A stretch of DNA of 64,000 nucleotides from Fructobacillus sp. CRL 2054 (lineage in GTDB: Bacteria > Bacillota > Bacilli > Lactobacillales > Lactobacillaceae). This document shows positions 43,658 through 51,521 of this stretch, in pieces. Made by a program: the position numbers and the translations under genes. The notes beneath the pieces are model-generated. The model did not search any database and had not been told where the DNA came from. It saw only the letters and a program-made list of their open reading frames with translations. Every line of letters starts with the position of its first letter. Position 1 is the first letter of the stretch. The stretch covers positions 1 through 64,000 of the forward strand of contig NZ_JACOFN010000006.1 in assembly GCF_028764065.1 (NCBI RefSeq). Reading direction: 5' to 3'.

Positions 43658-44173
43658 ATGGAACAAAATTATATCGCTCGTATGCGTGCCAAAGTCGGAC
43701 ACGAAGGCATGATTTTCAACTCCGCTTTCGGCGTGCTCTGGAACGAAGCACACGATGCCATTCTCTTAGAAAAGCGTGGCGATTCAGCAGTTGGATATGG
43801 ATTCCCCGGTGGCTTCCTCGAATATGGTGACTCACCAATGCAAGCCGTTGTCCGTGAATTCAAGGAAGAAACGAACCTGGACGTTGAAGTTGTCCGAATG
43901 CTTGGAATGGCAACCCACGTCAACCCAAAGAACTCTTGGGGTGATGCTCAGGAAACCATCTCAATGGGCTTTGAAGTCAAGCTTGTTGAAGGCGCAACTG
44001 CCGACCACTTAAAGGCCGACGGTACCGAAACCTTGTCCGTTGAATTCGTTCCCGTTAACCCCCGTCCAAAGATGTTTGTGCCCGCCGCACAAGATACCTT
44101 GGAGCGTGTGCTAACTATTAATGAAGAAAACGAACAGCCTTGGTTACGTGAAGCAGCGAAGAATGATGATTAA
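43658..44173 (+). CDS. Nudix hydrolase
   Basis: A 171-residue Nudix protein. The Nudix box is complete: GFLEYGDSPMQAVVREFKEETN at about residues 51-72, with the metal-binding REFKEE core. It hydrolyses a nucleoside diphosphate linked to another group; the substrate is not evident (ADP-ribose pyrophosphatase-like in general layout). An AAAGGA site lies seven bases before the ATG. Single-gene unit with its own promoter and terminator. Confidence 0.92.
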   Translation: MEQNYIARMRAKVGHEGMIFNSAFGVLWNEAHDAILLEKRGDSAVGYGFPGGFLEYGDSPMQAVVREFKEETNLDVEVVRMLGMATHVNPKNSWGDAQETISMGFEVKLVEGATADHLKADGTETLSVEFVPVNPRPKMFVPAAQDTLERVLTINEENEQPWLREAAKNDD

Positions 44174-44181
44174 AAATGGAA

Positions 44182-44206
44182 AGCCAGCTTTTGCTGGTTT
44201 TTTCTA
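44182..44206 (+). terminator. Terminator of the Nudix gene
   Basis: CCAGC and GCTGG pair across TTTT and are followed by six T. Confidence 0.85.
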
Positions 44207-44297
44207 TTTAAACTTAAACTTTTCATACATTTTTTGATATTATGTATAATATTTAAAATAATTAATAATATTTTAAAATATGTGCTACAATAACCTT

Positions 44298-44545
44298 GCT
44301 AGAGCCTGTGATAGAAACTCCAAGTGTTACTGTCTTAAATTCCTATTCTATTTTCATTCGATTACAAATAATAGTGAGCTAACTCGTTTAGTCCCATTCG
44401 AGATTTTAAGATTATTCATCATCGTTTGCTTAAAATTTCTTCCTTAAAATTTCACATTTTATCAAATTAAGTCATGTTTCAAATGCTTTGATTTTCCAAC
44501 TATCACACTAGCTAAGAAGAGACCGTTTTCTGGTCTCTTCTTTTT
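44298..44545 (+). ncRNA. Candidate structured ncRNA, 6S RNA-like
   Basis: A gene-free stretch with its own extended -10 (TGC then TACAAT, 44286-44291) and a strong terminator (44514-44524 with 44532-44540, then five T). The predicted 5' end at 44298 begins GCTAG, which pairs with CTAGC at 44508-44512; inside, GTGATAG (44308-44314) pairs with CTATCAC (44500-44506). Further in, CTTAA pairs with TTAAG and GTGA with TCAC around a large one-sided bubble. The apical part is a GAGATTTTAAG/CTTAAAATTTC hairpin. A rod of about 215 bases with a central bubble matches the size and plan of 6S RNA. No coding frame was found. Confidence 0.5.
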
Positions 44546-44597
44546 AATTCCAGATAGTTTTTCATTAAATTTATCAGAATTTTTTCCAGACAAAATA

Positions 44598-44656
44598 TAT
44601 AATGAAAACATTGCGTTAAATATTCGATAATCACCCTTTCTTTTTAAATATTTAAC
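44598..44656 (+). promoter_or_regulatory. Promoter -10 and leader inverted repeat of the TauE gene
   Basis: TATAAT at 44598-44603 with a poor -35. The leader has GTTAAATATT (44615-44624) and AATATTTAAC (44647-44656), a perfect ten-base dyad with a 22-base centre, ending 16 bases before the ribosome site. Confidence 0.45.
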
Positions 44657-44684
44657 AAATCATTATCAATAAAAGGAAATCATC

Positions 44685-45425
44685 ATGCTCATCGTTCTTT
44701 ACGGATTCATCATTGGTTGCTTTGTCACCTTAATTGGTGGTGGCGGCGCGACTTTTTACCTTGGTGTCTTAACCTCATCAATGGCCATGTCAACTGAAAT
44801 GGCCGTGCCAACCTCACTCTTTATTGCGGTTTTCGCCCTCCTTTCTGGCTTCCTAACCCAACTCAAATTAAAAAACGTGGAGGTTCGAATCGGTAACCGC
44901 TTGATTTTGGCAGCCATCCCCGGTATCTTGATTGGAACCTATCTCTCCCGCTTCATCCCCGCTCACATTTACCAACGAGCTGTTGGAATCCTACTAACCG
45001 TGATGGGCTGCATCGTTTTGTACAAGAACGTCTTTGCGAAGAAGAAAAAGAAGGAACCTTCCAAGAATTCAAAGGTTGCCCTCATCTTTGGTTTCATTTC
45101 TGGTATAATGGTTGGGTTCGGTGGCCTTTCCGGAGGATCTGCCACCGTTGCCGGTCTTTCCATTATTGGACTGCCAGCTGTTAAGGCAACCGGTACCACA
45201 ACCTACATTCTTTGGGTATTGGCCGTTGTTGGTTTAATCAGCCATTTGGTTGCCGGTTCCCCAATTTCTTGGACTGCCGGTCTCTTCTTAATGATTGGTG
45301 GTATCATTGGATCGATTTTGACCCCACTCGTTCTCCGACTTTTCGATCAAAAGAAACTAAACAAGTTCCTATCCCCACTACTAGGAATTGTCATTATCTA
45401 CTTTGGATTGAACTTAATCTTCTAA
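44685..45425 (+). CDS. TauE/SafE-family sulfite/anion exporter
   Basis: A 246-residue membrane protein with about eight helices. The repeated glycine motifs CFVTLIGGGGATFYLGVL near the start and MVGFGGLSGGSATVAGL in the second half are typical of the TauE/SafE (UPF0721) family. These proteins move small organosulfur or carboxylate anions; the substrate here is unknown. AAAAGGAAA serves as ribosome site. Monocistronic, ending at a strong terminator. Confidence 0.9.
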   Translation: MLIVLYGFIIGCFVTLIGGGGATFYLGVLTSSMAMSTEMAVPTSLFIAVFALLSGFLTQLKLKNVEVRIGNRLILAAIPGILIGTYLSRFIPAHIYQRAVGILLTVMGCIVLYKNVFAKKKKKEPSKNSKVALIFGFISGIMVGFGGLSGGSATVAGLSIIGLPAVKATGTTTYILWVLAVVGLISHLVAGSPISWTAGLFLMIGGIIGSILTPLVLRLFDQKKLNKFLSPLLGIVIIYFGLNLIF

Positions 45426-45427
45426 AA

Positions 45428-45461
45428 AAAAGCGCTCAAGCTAATTAACTTGAGCGCTTTT
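45428..45461. terminator. Bidirectional terminator
   Basis: AAAAGCGCTCAAG pairs perfectly with CTTGAGCGCTTTT. It separates the convergent TauE and hydratase genes. Confidence 0.92.
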
Positions 45462-45465
45462 CCTT

Positions 45466-46263
45466 TTACTTTGTCACCCGAACTTCGACGTCTGAGAAGC
45501 CATGGTTAAAGCTGGCCTTCCAAGTACCTTCCGTCAACTTTGGAGGAAGTAAGAAAGTTCCGGCAGAGACGCGTTGTCCGGCTTTCAAAGTCTTGCCCTG
45601 ACTCGCCAACTTCTTGACCAACCACTGCAAAGAATTCAATGGGTTACCAAGTACTTCGCTTGAAGCACCGGTCGCCACTTCTTCGCCGTCGTGTTCAAGA
45701 GTCGTTGTCACCTGGGCAAGGTCGTCCAACTTGAAGCTGGCCGTTTCCTTTTCTTCACCGTAGACGACGAAGCCACCAACGGCAGCATCCGCCATCACCA
45801 AGTACTTAGGCAAAGTTGGGAACCAGTCCAAGAAACGGCAGTCAGGCACTTCGACACCTGAAGCAACCGTCGTCTTCTTGGCCAAGTCCTCCAATGAATC
45901 ATCAGTGCTCAAATCTTCCTTGGCCTTGAAGACCAATTCCACTTCGGCCAAAGGATCCATCAAATCCTTTGACAAACTCAAAGTCGCTGGTGACTTCACA
46001 AAGTGTGAACCAGTTTGGGCACCATAGAGGGGTTCGTTTGAATCAAACATATTTTGCGTTTCTTCACTAGTCAAGGAAACCTTGTAACCGGCCACGTCTT
46101 CATTCTTCAAGCGCAACAATTCATCTTGAACCAAGTATGAACGGTCGTCTTCTTTGACGACGTCTTGCCACTCAGCAACATCCAGGGCCTTGCCTGTCTT
46201 GAATGCTTCGTAAAGGGCGTTAGCCAAGTTCTTTTCTGCTGCTGTCAATTCTGTCTTTGTCAT
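45466..46263 (-). CDS. 2-keto-4-pentenoate hydratase family protein
   Basis: A 265-residue protein of the MhpD/FAH-like hydratase family. Visible blocks are GYKVSLTSEETQNMF, the metal-binding AEVELVFKAKEDL, ASGVEVPDCRF, ADAAVGGFVVYG, and the C-terminal AGTFLLPPKL. The family hydrates or decarboxylates 2-keto acids with Mg2+. No other meta-cleavage pathway gene is nearby, so the substrate is unclear. The gene lies behind an Ile-rich leader peptide and attenuator, suggesting a link to branched-chain or threonine metabolism. Start supported by AAAGGAG. Confidence 0.85.
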   Translation of the reverse strand: MTKTELTAAEKNLANALYEAFKTGKALDVAEWQDVVKEDDRSYLVQDELLRLKNEDVAGYKVSLTSEETQNMFDSNEPLYGAQTGSHFVKSPATLSLSKDLMDPLAEVELVFKAKEDLSTDDSLEDLAKKTTVASGVEVPDCRFLDWFPTLPKYLVMADAAVGGFVVYGEEKETASFKLDDLAQVTTTLEHDGEEVATGASSEVLGNPLNSLQWLVKKLASQGKTLKAGQRVSAGTFLLPPKLTEGTWKASFNHGFSDVEVRVTK

Positions 46264-46303
46264 GGTAATTCTCCTTTTGATTGTTAGTCTGTATTATTCA
46301 AAT

Positions 46304-46327
46304 AAAAAAGACGCCATCACTGGCGTC
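46304..46327 (-). terminator. Attenuator terminator before the hydratase gene
   Basis: Leftward GACGCCA pairs with TGGCGTC across GTGA and is followed by six T. It lies in the leader, 41 bases before the hydratase ATG. Its left arm (CGCCAGT) can instead pair with TACTGGCG at 46361-46354. Confidence 0.88.
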
Positions 46328-46350
46328 TAATCGAAAAAGATTGAAGAAAT

Positions 46351-46395
46351 CCGCCAGTAATATCTTAACTACTGGCATTGTAAAAAGTAGCCAGC
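46351..46395 (-). promoter_or_regulatory. Competing hairpin segments of the Ile attenuator
   Basis: Leftward segments: 1 = GCTGGC (46395-46390), 2 = GCCAGTA (46376-46370), 3 = TACTGGCG (46361-46354), 4 = CGCCAGT in the terminator. 1 pairs with 2, 2 with 3, and 3 with 4. Free pairing of 1 with 2 releases segment 3 to break the terminator; a ribosome at the leader stop covers segment 1, letting 2 pair with 3 so that the terminator forms. Confidence 0.65.
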
Positions 46396-46399
46396 ATTA

Positions 46400-46468
46400 T
46401 CAAGTGATAATAATGGCTGCAATAATGTTCAATTGACGGTTCGTCTGCTTCACATTTGATTTCAACAT
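46400..46468 (-). CDS. Ile-rich leader peptide (22 residues)
   Basis: An ORF from ATG at 46468 to TGA at 46400, preceded by AAAGGAGAAAGATT, an excellent ribosome site. The peptide begins MLKSNVKQTNRQLN and ends IIAAIIIT: five Ile codons in the last eight. It follows a consensus promoter and precedes competing hairpins and a terminator, the layout of ribosome-mediated attenuation. Ile-tRNA shortage would stall ribosomes before segment 1 and favour read-through into the hydratase gene. Confidence 0.75.
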   Translation of the reverse strand: MLKSNVKQTNRQLNIIAAIIIT

Positions 46469-46493
46469 AATCTTTCTCCTTTGTTTTTTTATT

Positions 46494-46522
46494 AGTATAA
46501 GACCGTTAAATGAGATAGTCAA
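46494..46522 (-). promoter_or_regulatory. Promoter of the Ile leader and hydratase gene
   Basis: Leftward TTGACT (46522-46517), exactly 17 bases, TATACT (46499-46494). The leader ATG follows 26 bases later. It lies 46 bases after the trpA stop. Confidence 0.85.
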
Positions 46523-46568
46523 TAGAAAATTATCATTTATTTTTAATAATCAGTTATTCCCACTTCTT

Positions 46569-47345
46569 TTACCCACGGATAGCAGCTACCATTTCCTTGG
46601 CATAGGCTTCCAAATGTGGCGCAGCTTCCTTACCATACTGCTCACAGATGGCGACACATGCTGAACCAACAATGACACCATCGGCAATCGCTGCCATCTC
46701 CTTGGCTTGTTCAGGACTATGAATTCCAAAACCAATAAAGACGGGCAATTCCGTATTCCGCTTCACATCCCTCACAACTTCCTTCAAGTTCTTTGCAAAA
46801 GTCGTACGTTCTCCAGTGACACCAAGCGATGAAACCAAGTAAACAAATCCCTGGGCCTTTTCGACAATCATTGGAATTCTTTCACCTGAATTAGTGGTCA
46901 CCAGTGAAATCAAATCAATGTTTTCTTCGTCCGTGTATGGTCGCAGTTCTCCCTGCTCTTCCGTTGGCAAATCCGGAATAATTAAGCCATCAATGCCGTA
47001 CTTAGCACAATCGGCGGCAAAGCGTTCGTAGCCGTACTGAACAATAATATTGAAGTAAACCAGGAAAGCCAAGGGCACATCGGTTTTCTCACGGACTTTT
47101 CCAACCGCTTCAAAGATTCTTTCAATTGGCAAATCTGGATCTTTCAAAGCACGCACATCGGCGGCCTGAATCACCGGCCCGTCGGCAACCGGATCCGAAA
47201 AAGGAATGCCGATTTCAACTAAATCCGCGCCACCCTTTGCCAAGGCAACCACGTTCTCAACCGTTGCCTCCAAATCGGGGTCATTAGCCGTCACGAAGGC
47301 CACAAAGTTTTTCTTACCCATGAGGGCGTCTTGTATTTTACTCAT
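46569..47345 (-). CDS. trpA: Tryptophan synthase alpha chain
   Basis: A 258-residue alpha subunit. Key blocks: [37 protein letters not shown] with the catalytic Glu, [11 protein letters not shown], and [25 protein letters not shown]. It cleaves indole-glycerol phosphate to indole. The ATG at 47345 overlaps the trpB stop in ATGAGTAA, behind AAGGAG. It is the last gene of trpEGDCFBA. No strong terminator follows; the next promoter begins 46 bases on. Confidence 0.97.
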   Translation of the reverse strand: MSKIQDALMGKKNFVAFVTANDPDLEATVENVVALAKGGADLVEIGIPFSDPVADGPVIQAADVRALKDPDLPIERIFEAVGKVREKTDVPLAFLVYFNIIVQYGYERFAADCAKYGIDGLIIPDLPTEEQGELRPYTDEENIDLISLVTTNSGERIPMIVEKAQGFVYLVSSLGVTGERTTFAKNLKEVVRDVKRNTELPVFIGFGIHSPEQAKEMAAIADGVIVGSACVAICEQYGKEAAPHLEAYAKEMVAAIRG

Positions 47346-48534
47346 TGATTTCAACTCCTTGATACTTAGCAACCGCGGCAACGTCCTTGTCACCTCGACC
47401 AGAAACCGTACAGATAATTACTTGGTCCTTGGACATGGTTGGCGCCAACTTTTGCACGTAGGCAATGGCGTGGCAACTTTCCATGGCAGCAACGATTCCC
47501 TCTTGCTTGGCAATGTATTCAAAGGCCGCAACGGCTTCATCGTCAGTAATGCCGACGTACTCTGCTCGCTTAGTTTCAGCCAGGGCCGCGTGTTCTGGTC
47601 CAACACCAGGGTAGTCCAAACCGGCAGAAATTGAATAAACCGGATTAATCTGTCCCGACTTGTTTTGTAAGAAGACAGACTTCATACCGTGGAAGACACC
47701 GACTTGTCCCAATTCCAAAGTCGCGGCCGTATCCTGACTGTGCAAGCCCTTTCCAGCCGCTTCCACACCAATCAGCTGCACGCCTTCATCGTCGATAAAG
47801 TTAGCAAAGGAGCCAATAGCATTAGATCCACCACCAACACAGGCAACAATCGTATCAGGTAACTTTCCCGTTTTCTTCAGGATTTGCGCTTTCGATTCTT
47901 CTGAGATGATTGATTGGAAATCACGGACCATCATTGGATATGGGTGAGGGCCAGTGGCCGATCCCATGACGTAGAAAGTTTCTTCTGGATGGGCTGCAAA
48001 ATCCTGCAAGGCCGCGTTCACTGCGTCTTTCAGAGTCATTGTTCCGGATGTCACGGGGTGGACTTTGGCACCAAGTAACTCCATACGGTAAACGTTCAGC
48101 TGCTGGCGGTCTGTATCTTCCTTTCCCATGAAGACTTCACATTCTAGGCCGAAGAGCGCCGCAATCGTTGCTGTCGCCACACCGTGTTGTCCGGCGCCGG
48201 TTTCGGCAATTAAGCGCTTCTTCCCCATGCGCTTAGCCAAGAGCACCTGACCAATTACGTTGTTAATCTTGTGGGCACCGGTATGGTTTAAGTCTTCACG
48301 CTTCAGATAAACTTGAGCACCGCCCAGGTCTTCGGTCATGTTCTTTGCGTAGTAAAGAATCGATGGACGATTCGCATAGTTAGCCAACAAATCGGCGTAT
48401 TCCTTTTGGAATTCTGGATCCTTCTTCGCTTCTTCATAAGCAGCTGCCATCTTATTCAATTCAGGCATCAAGGTTTCGGGAACGTACTGTCCACCGAAGC
48501 GGCCAAAACGGCCCTTCGCGTTTTCATTTGTCAT
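47338..48534 (-). CDS. trpB: Tryptophan synthase beta chain
   Basis: A 398-residue PLP enzyme. It has [16 protein letters not shown], the PLP lysine in [15 protein letters not shown], the phosphate-binding [12 protein letters not shown], and [14 protein letters not shown]. It joins indole and serine. Two ATG codons are adjacent; the second (48534) is better spaced from AAGGAG. It overlaps trpF by 11 bases. Confidence 0.97.
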   Translation of the reverse strand: MTNENAKGRFGRFGGQYVPETLMPELNKMAAAYEEAKKDPEFQKEYADLLANYANRPSILYYAKNMTEDLGGAQVYLKREDLNHTGAHKINNVIGQVLLAKRMGKKRLIAETGAGQHGVATATIAALFGLECEVFMGKEDTDRQQLNVYRMELLGAKVHPVTSGTMTLKDAVNAALQDFAAHPEETFYVMGSATGPHPYPMMVRDFQSIISEESKAQILKKTGKLPDTIVACVGGGSNAIGSFANFIDDEGVQLIGVEAAGKGLHSQDTAATLELGQVGVFHGMKSVFLQNKSGQINPVYSISAGLDYPGVGPEHAALAETKRAEYVGITDDEAVAAFEYIAKQEGIVAAMESCHAIAYVQKLAPTMSKDQVIICTVSGRGDKDVAAVAKYQGVEINE

Positions 48535-49135
48535 CATATACTCCTTTTTGGTGAGCAATGGCCACCAATTGCTTTATCTTTTCTAAATCTTTTTTCCCGT
48601 TCGTCTCACTACCCGAACTAATGTCAACGGCGTAGGGCTGAACGGTTTCAATCGCTTCTTTTAGGTTATCTCTTCTTAAACCTCCGGCTAAGAAGATTGG
48701 TTCTTCAAAATTCTTCGGGAGCATCTGCCAGTCGAGAGTCTTTCCAGAACCTTTTCCAGAATCGACCATCAGGTATCCAACCCCTGTATAAGCCGCTAGT
48801 TGTTCTTCCAGGTCATCCCCCAGGGCAACGCCAATCGTTGGAATTCCTACTTCCTTCAAAGTGGAAACTTCTTCTTGATTTCTTGGACCGTGCAACTGGG
48901 CAATCTGAATGATTTCTTTCTTATATAAATCAATGATTTCTTCCACCGGACTATCCGTGAATACACCAACTAAGGGAATCTCATCTGACAGTTCCCGTCG
49001 AATCAATTTCGCAGCTGCCTCATCAACCTGGTGCCGTCCTTCTGCAAAGACTACACCAGCATAATCAACGCCAGCCTGGCTAACCAATTGAGCATCAGCT
49101 GAAGTCATCAAGCCACAAATTTTAATCTTGGTCAT
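48524..49135 (-). CDS. trpF: Phosphoribosylanthranilate isomerase
   Basis: A 203-residue TrpF with the catalytic Cys in [24 protein letters not shown], and [11 protein letters not shown]-type phosphate motif seen as [15 protein letters not shown]. The C-terminus has [19 protein letters not shown]. The ATG at 49135 overlaps trpC by 14 bases. Confidence 0.95.
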   Translation of the reverse strand: MTKIKICGLMTSADAQLVSQAGVDYAGVVFAEGRHQVDEAAAKLIRRELSDEIPLVGVFTDSPVEEIIDLYKKEIIQIAQLHGPRNQEEVSTLKEVGIPTIGVALGDDLEEQLAAYTGVGYLMVDSGKGSGKTLDWQMLPKNFEEPIFLAGGLRRDNLKEAIETVQPYAVDISSGSETNGKKDLEKIKQLVAIAHQKGVYDDK

Positions 49136-49919
49136 TGGCCTTTCCGCCCTTCGTTCGTTCAATAAAGTCCTTCTTATTAGTCGACTTCATTAAGGCCTCG
49201 CCAATTAAAACACCGTTCACACCCAGTTCAGCCAGTCGCTGTACCTCTTCGGGTTCTGAAACACCGCTTTCAGCGATGAACGCAACATTTTCAGGAACTA
49301 GGTGACGAAGGTTCTTCGCGTTATCAAAGGAAACCGTGAAGTTCTTCAAGTTTCGATTGTTAACACCAATCATTCGGGCACCAGCAGCCAAAGCCCGTTC
49401 AATTTCTTCTTCATCATGTGCTTCGACTAAAACAGCCAGTCCTAAGGAATGGGCAAGTTGCAGATAAGATTCCAATTCTTCTTGATTAAGAATGGCCACA
49501 ATCAAGAGCACCATCCCCGCCCCAGCGACTTTGGCCTGGTAAATCATGTAGGGGTCGACCACGAAGTCCTTCCGTAAGATGGGACGGGAATTCTTTGCTG
49601 CAATTTCGTTCAAGTAGGAAAGCTGCCCCAAGAAGTAATCGGGTTCAGTCAAAACAGAAATGGCCGTCGCTCCAGCCTCTTCGTAGCTCTTGGCAATCGC
49701 CTGGTAGTCAAAGTTCTGGGCGATCAAACCCTTTGATGGTGAAGCCTTCTTCACTTCAGCAATGATATGAGCGCCTGGCTGCAAAAACTGTTGATAAATG
49801 GCTTCCGGTGCATTCTTATCCACAGGACCGATGGCTGCCTTCATCTCTTCTTCGGACTTTTCCAGCTTTTCTTTTGCAATCCGCTTCTTCGTTGCGGCTA
49901 CTAAATCGTCTAAAATCAT
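49122..49919 (-). CDS. trpC: Indole-3-glycerol phosphate synthase
   Basis: A 265-residue TrpC. It shows IIAEVKKASPSKGLIAQNFD, the catalytic LRKDFVVDPYMIYQAK, GVNNRNLKNFTV and FIAESGVSEPEEVQ. It closes the indole ring from CdRP. The ATG at 49919 starts five bases after the trpD stop, with an AAGGAAA site; a longer frame would overlap trpD. Confidence 0.96.
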   Translation of the reverse strand: MILDDLVAATKKRIAKEKLEKSEEEMKAAIGPVDKNAPEAIYQQFLQPGAHIIAEVKKASPSKGLIAQNFDYQAIAKSYEEAGATAISVLTEPDYFLGQLSYLNEIAAKNSRPILRKDFVVDPYMIYQAKVAGAGMVLLIVAILNQEELESYLQLAHSLGLAVLVEAHDEEEIERALAAGARMIGVNNRNLKNFTVSFDNAKNLRHLVPENVAFIAESGVSEPEEVQRLAELGVNGVLIGEALMKSTNKKDFIERTKGGKANDQD

Positions 49920-49923
49920 CAGC

Positions 49924-50925
49924 TTAGTTTCCTTCTGCAATCCGCTTCAGCAATTCCAAAGTCTCGCCGGAATCAATGGCTTCTTCTGCCTGGCGAATTC
50001 CTTCTTCAATTGAATACTCTGGATTAGCTGCGTTCACCGCAATTCCGGCGTTCAAGACAACAATATCGCGACGGGCTCCACGCTCACCGTTCAAAATCGA
50101 TAACGTAATATCGGCGTTTTCTGCAGCGGTACCACCAATAATTTCTTCCTTATCGGCTCGTTCTAATCCAAAGTCTTCCGGTTGAATCGTTTGCTCGTCA
50201 ATCTGACCGTCTCGCACCGTCAACAACTTTGTTGGCGCTGAGATGGAGGATTCATCCAAGCCGTCCGTTCCAAAGATAACGTTGGCCCGCTGCATCCCCA
50301 ACTCCTTCAACACTTCAGCCAGAGGGCGGAGGAGCTTTTCGTCCGCTACACCGAGAACCATGCTGTCTGGTCGAGCTGGGTTAGCTAGAGGTCCCAGCAA
50401 GTTAAAGATTGTTCGGCGTTCTAAGCTGGATCGAACCGGTGCCACCACTTTCATGACAGGATGGTAATCCTGTGCAAAAAGGAAGGTAAAGTGGTGCTTT
50501 TTCAACATGGCTTCACTGGCTGATTGGTCTTGATGAATATTAATTCCCAAGGCTTCCAATACATCAGCGGCACCGGACTTAGACGTTGCCGCCCGGTTAC
50601 CGTGCTTGACCACGTTGTAACCTAGGCTAGCCAATACGAGAGAAGTTGTCGATGAGATGTTGAAGGAATTCGAGTGGTCACCACCCGTCCCAACGATATC
50701 AACAGCGCCTTCCACCTTAGTAAAAGGCTTCGCCATCTTTCGCATGGCATTAGCTGCCCCGGCGATTTCAACCGGCTGTTCACCCTTTTCGGCTAAAGCC
50801 GTTAGAAAAGTCGCCATATCGACTTCGCTTTCCTGGCCAGACATAATGGCCTGAATCGCCTGTTCGCTTTCTTCAAAGGACAGGTCCTGCCCCTTTTGTA
50901 GTTTTTCATTGAGTGTTGTAATCAT
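49924..50925 (-). CDS. trpD: Anthranilate phosphoribosyltransferase
   Basis: A 333-residue TrpD with the PRPP-binding loop DIVGTGGDHSNSFNIST-type motif (seen as VDIVGTGGDHSNSFNISST), HGNRAATSKSGAADVLEALG, and LLGPLANPA. It transfers phosphoribose to anthranilate. ATG overlaps the trpG stop by four bases. Confidence 0.97.
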   Translation of the reverse strand: MITTLNEKLQKGQDLSFEESEQAIQAIMSGQESEVDMATFLTALAEKGEQPVEIAGAANAMRKMAKPFTKVEGAVDIVGTGGDHSNSFNISSTTSLVLASLGYNVVKHGNRAATSKSGAADVLEALGINIHQDQSASEAMLKKHHFTFLFAQDYHPVMKVVAPVRSSLERRTIFNLLGPLANPARPDSMVLGVADEKLLRPLAEVLKELGMQRANVIFGTDGLDESSISAPTKLLTVRDGQIDEQTIQPEDFGLERADKEEIIGGTAAENADITLSILNGERGARRDIVVLNAGIAVNAANPEYSIEEGIRQAEEAIDSGETLELLKRIAEGN

Positions 50926-51521
50926 TTTGTACGCTCCGTCATTTGAATAAAGTTTTCAAAAATTTGTTTTGCAACGACCTGGTCGGTCATGATGGATTCG
51001 GGGTGGAACTCTAGTCCGTACACCCGGTTTTCTTCATCTGCGACAGCTTGAATGGTCCCGTCCGCTGCAGTAGCAGTCACCGCTAAATTATCTGGTAAAG
51101 TCTCTGGGTCAATCATTAATGAATGGTAACGCCCGACGACAAACTCCTCCGGGCAGTCTGCAAAAATACCGCTTGTCTGCCCATCCTTCGATTCGACTGT
51201 AACCATCGACGTCCGGCCATGCATCAAAGGTGCCAAGCTTATCTTGCCGCCATAGACCTGGCCGATGGCCTGGTGTCCTAGGCAAATCCCAAGGACTGGC
51301 ATCTGGCCAATAGCCTTTTCCAGCATCTCGTTCATGCGACCAGCCTTTTCAGGACTCCCTGGCCCAGGCGATAGAATCAATCCCGTTACTTCAGGATTAT
51401 TCAAATCAGCTTCCGTTACCTGATCGTTTTTCACGACACGAATTTCTTGCTCGGTTAACTTCCCGATTTCTTGATAGAGGTTATAGGTAAACGAATCGTA
51501 GTTATCAATCAACAGCAACAT
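50922..51521 (-). CDS. trpG: Anthranilate synthase glutamine amidotransferase component
   Basis: A 199-residue class I amidotransferase with the nucleophile in LGICLGHQAIGQVYGG, the oxyanion stretch SPGPGSPEKAG and the catalytic His-Glu in GLEFHPESIMT. It supplies ammonia to TrpE. It overlaps the trpE end by 17 bases. No PabA/TrpG split is evident, so it may also serve folate synthesis. Confidence 0.96.
   Translation of the reverse strand: MLLLIDNYDSFTYNLYQEIGKLTEQEIRVVKNDQVTEADLNNPEVTGLILSPGPGSPEKAGRMNEMLEKAIGQMPVLGICLGHQAIGQVYGGKISLAPLMHGRTSMVTVESKDGQTSGIFADCPEEFVVGRYHSLMIDPETLPDNLAVTATAADGTIQAVADEENRVYGLEFHPESIMTDQVVAKQIFENFIQMTERTK

Noticed and set aside
44429-44453. Direct repeats as a possible CRISPR remnant
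   Set aside because: Only two 11-base copies with a three-base gap; better explained as pairing partners in the ncRNA.
46304-46522. Leader at 46.4 kb as part of trp regulation
   Set aside because: It lies after trpA, has its own promoter, and the peptide has no Trp codon.
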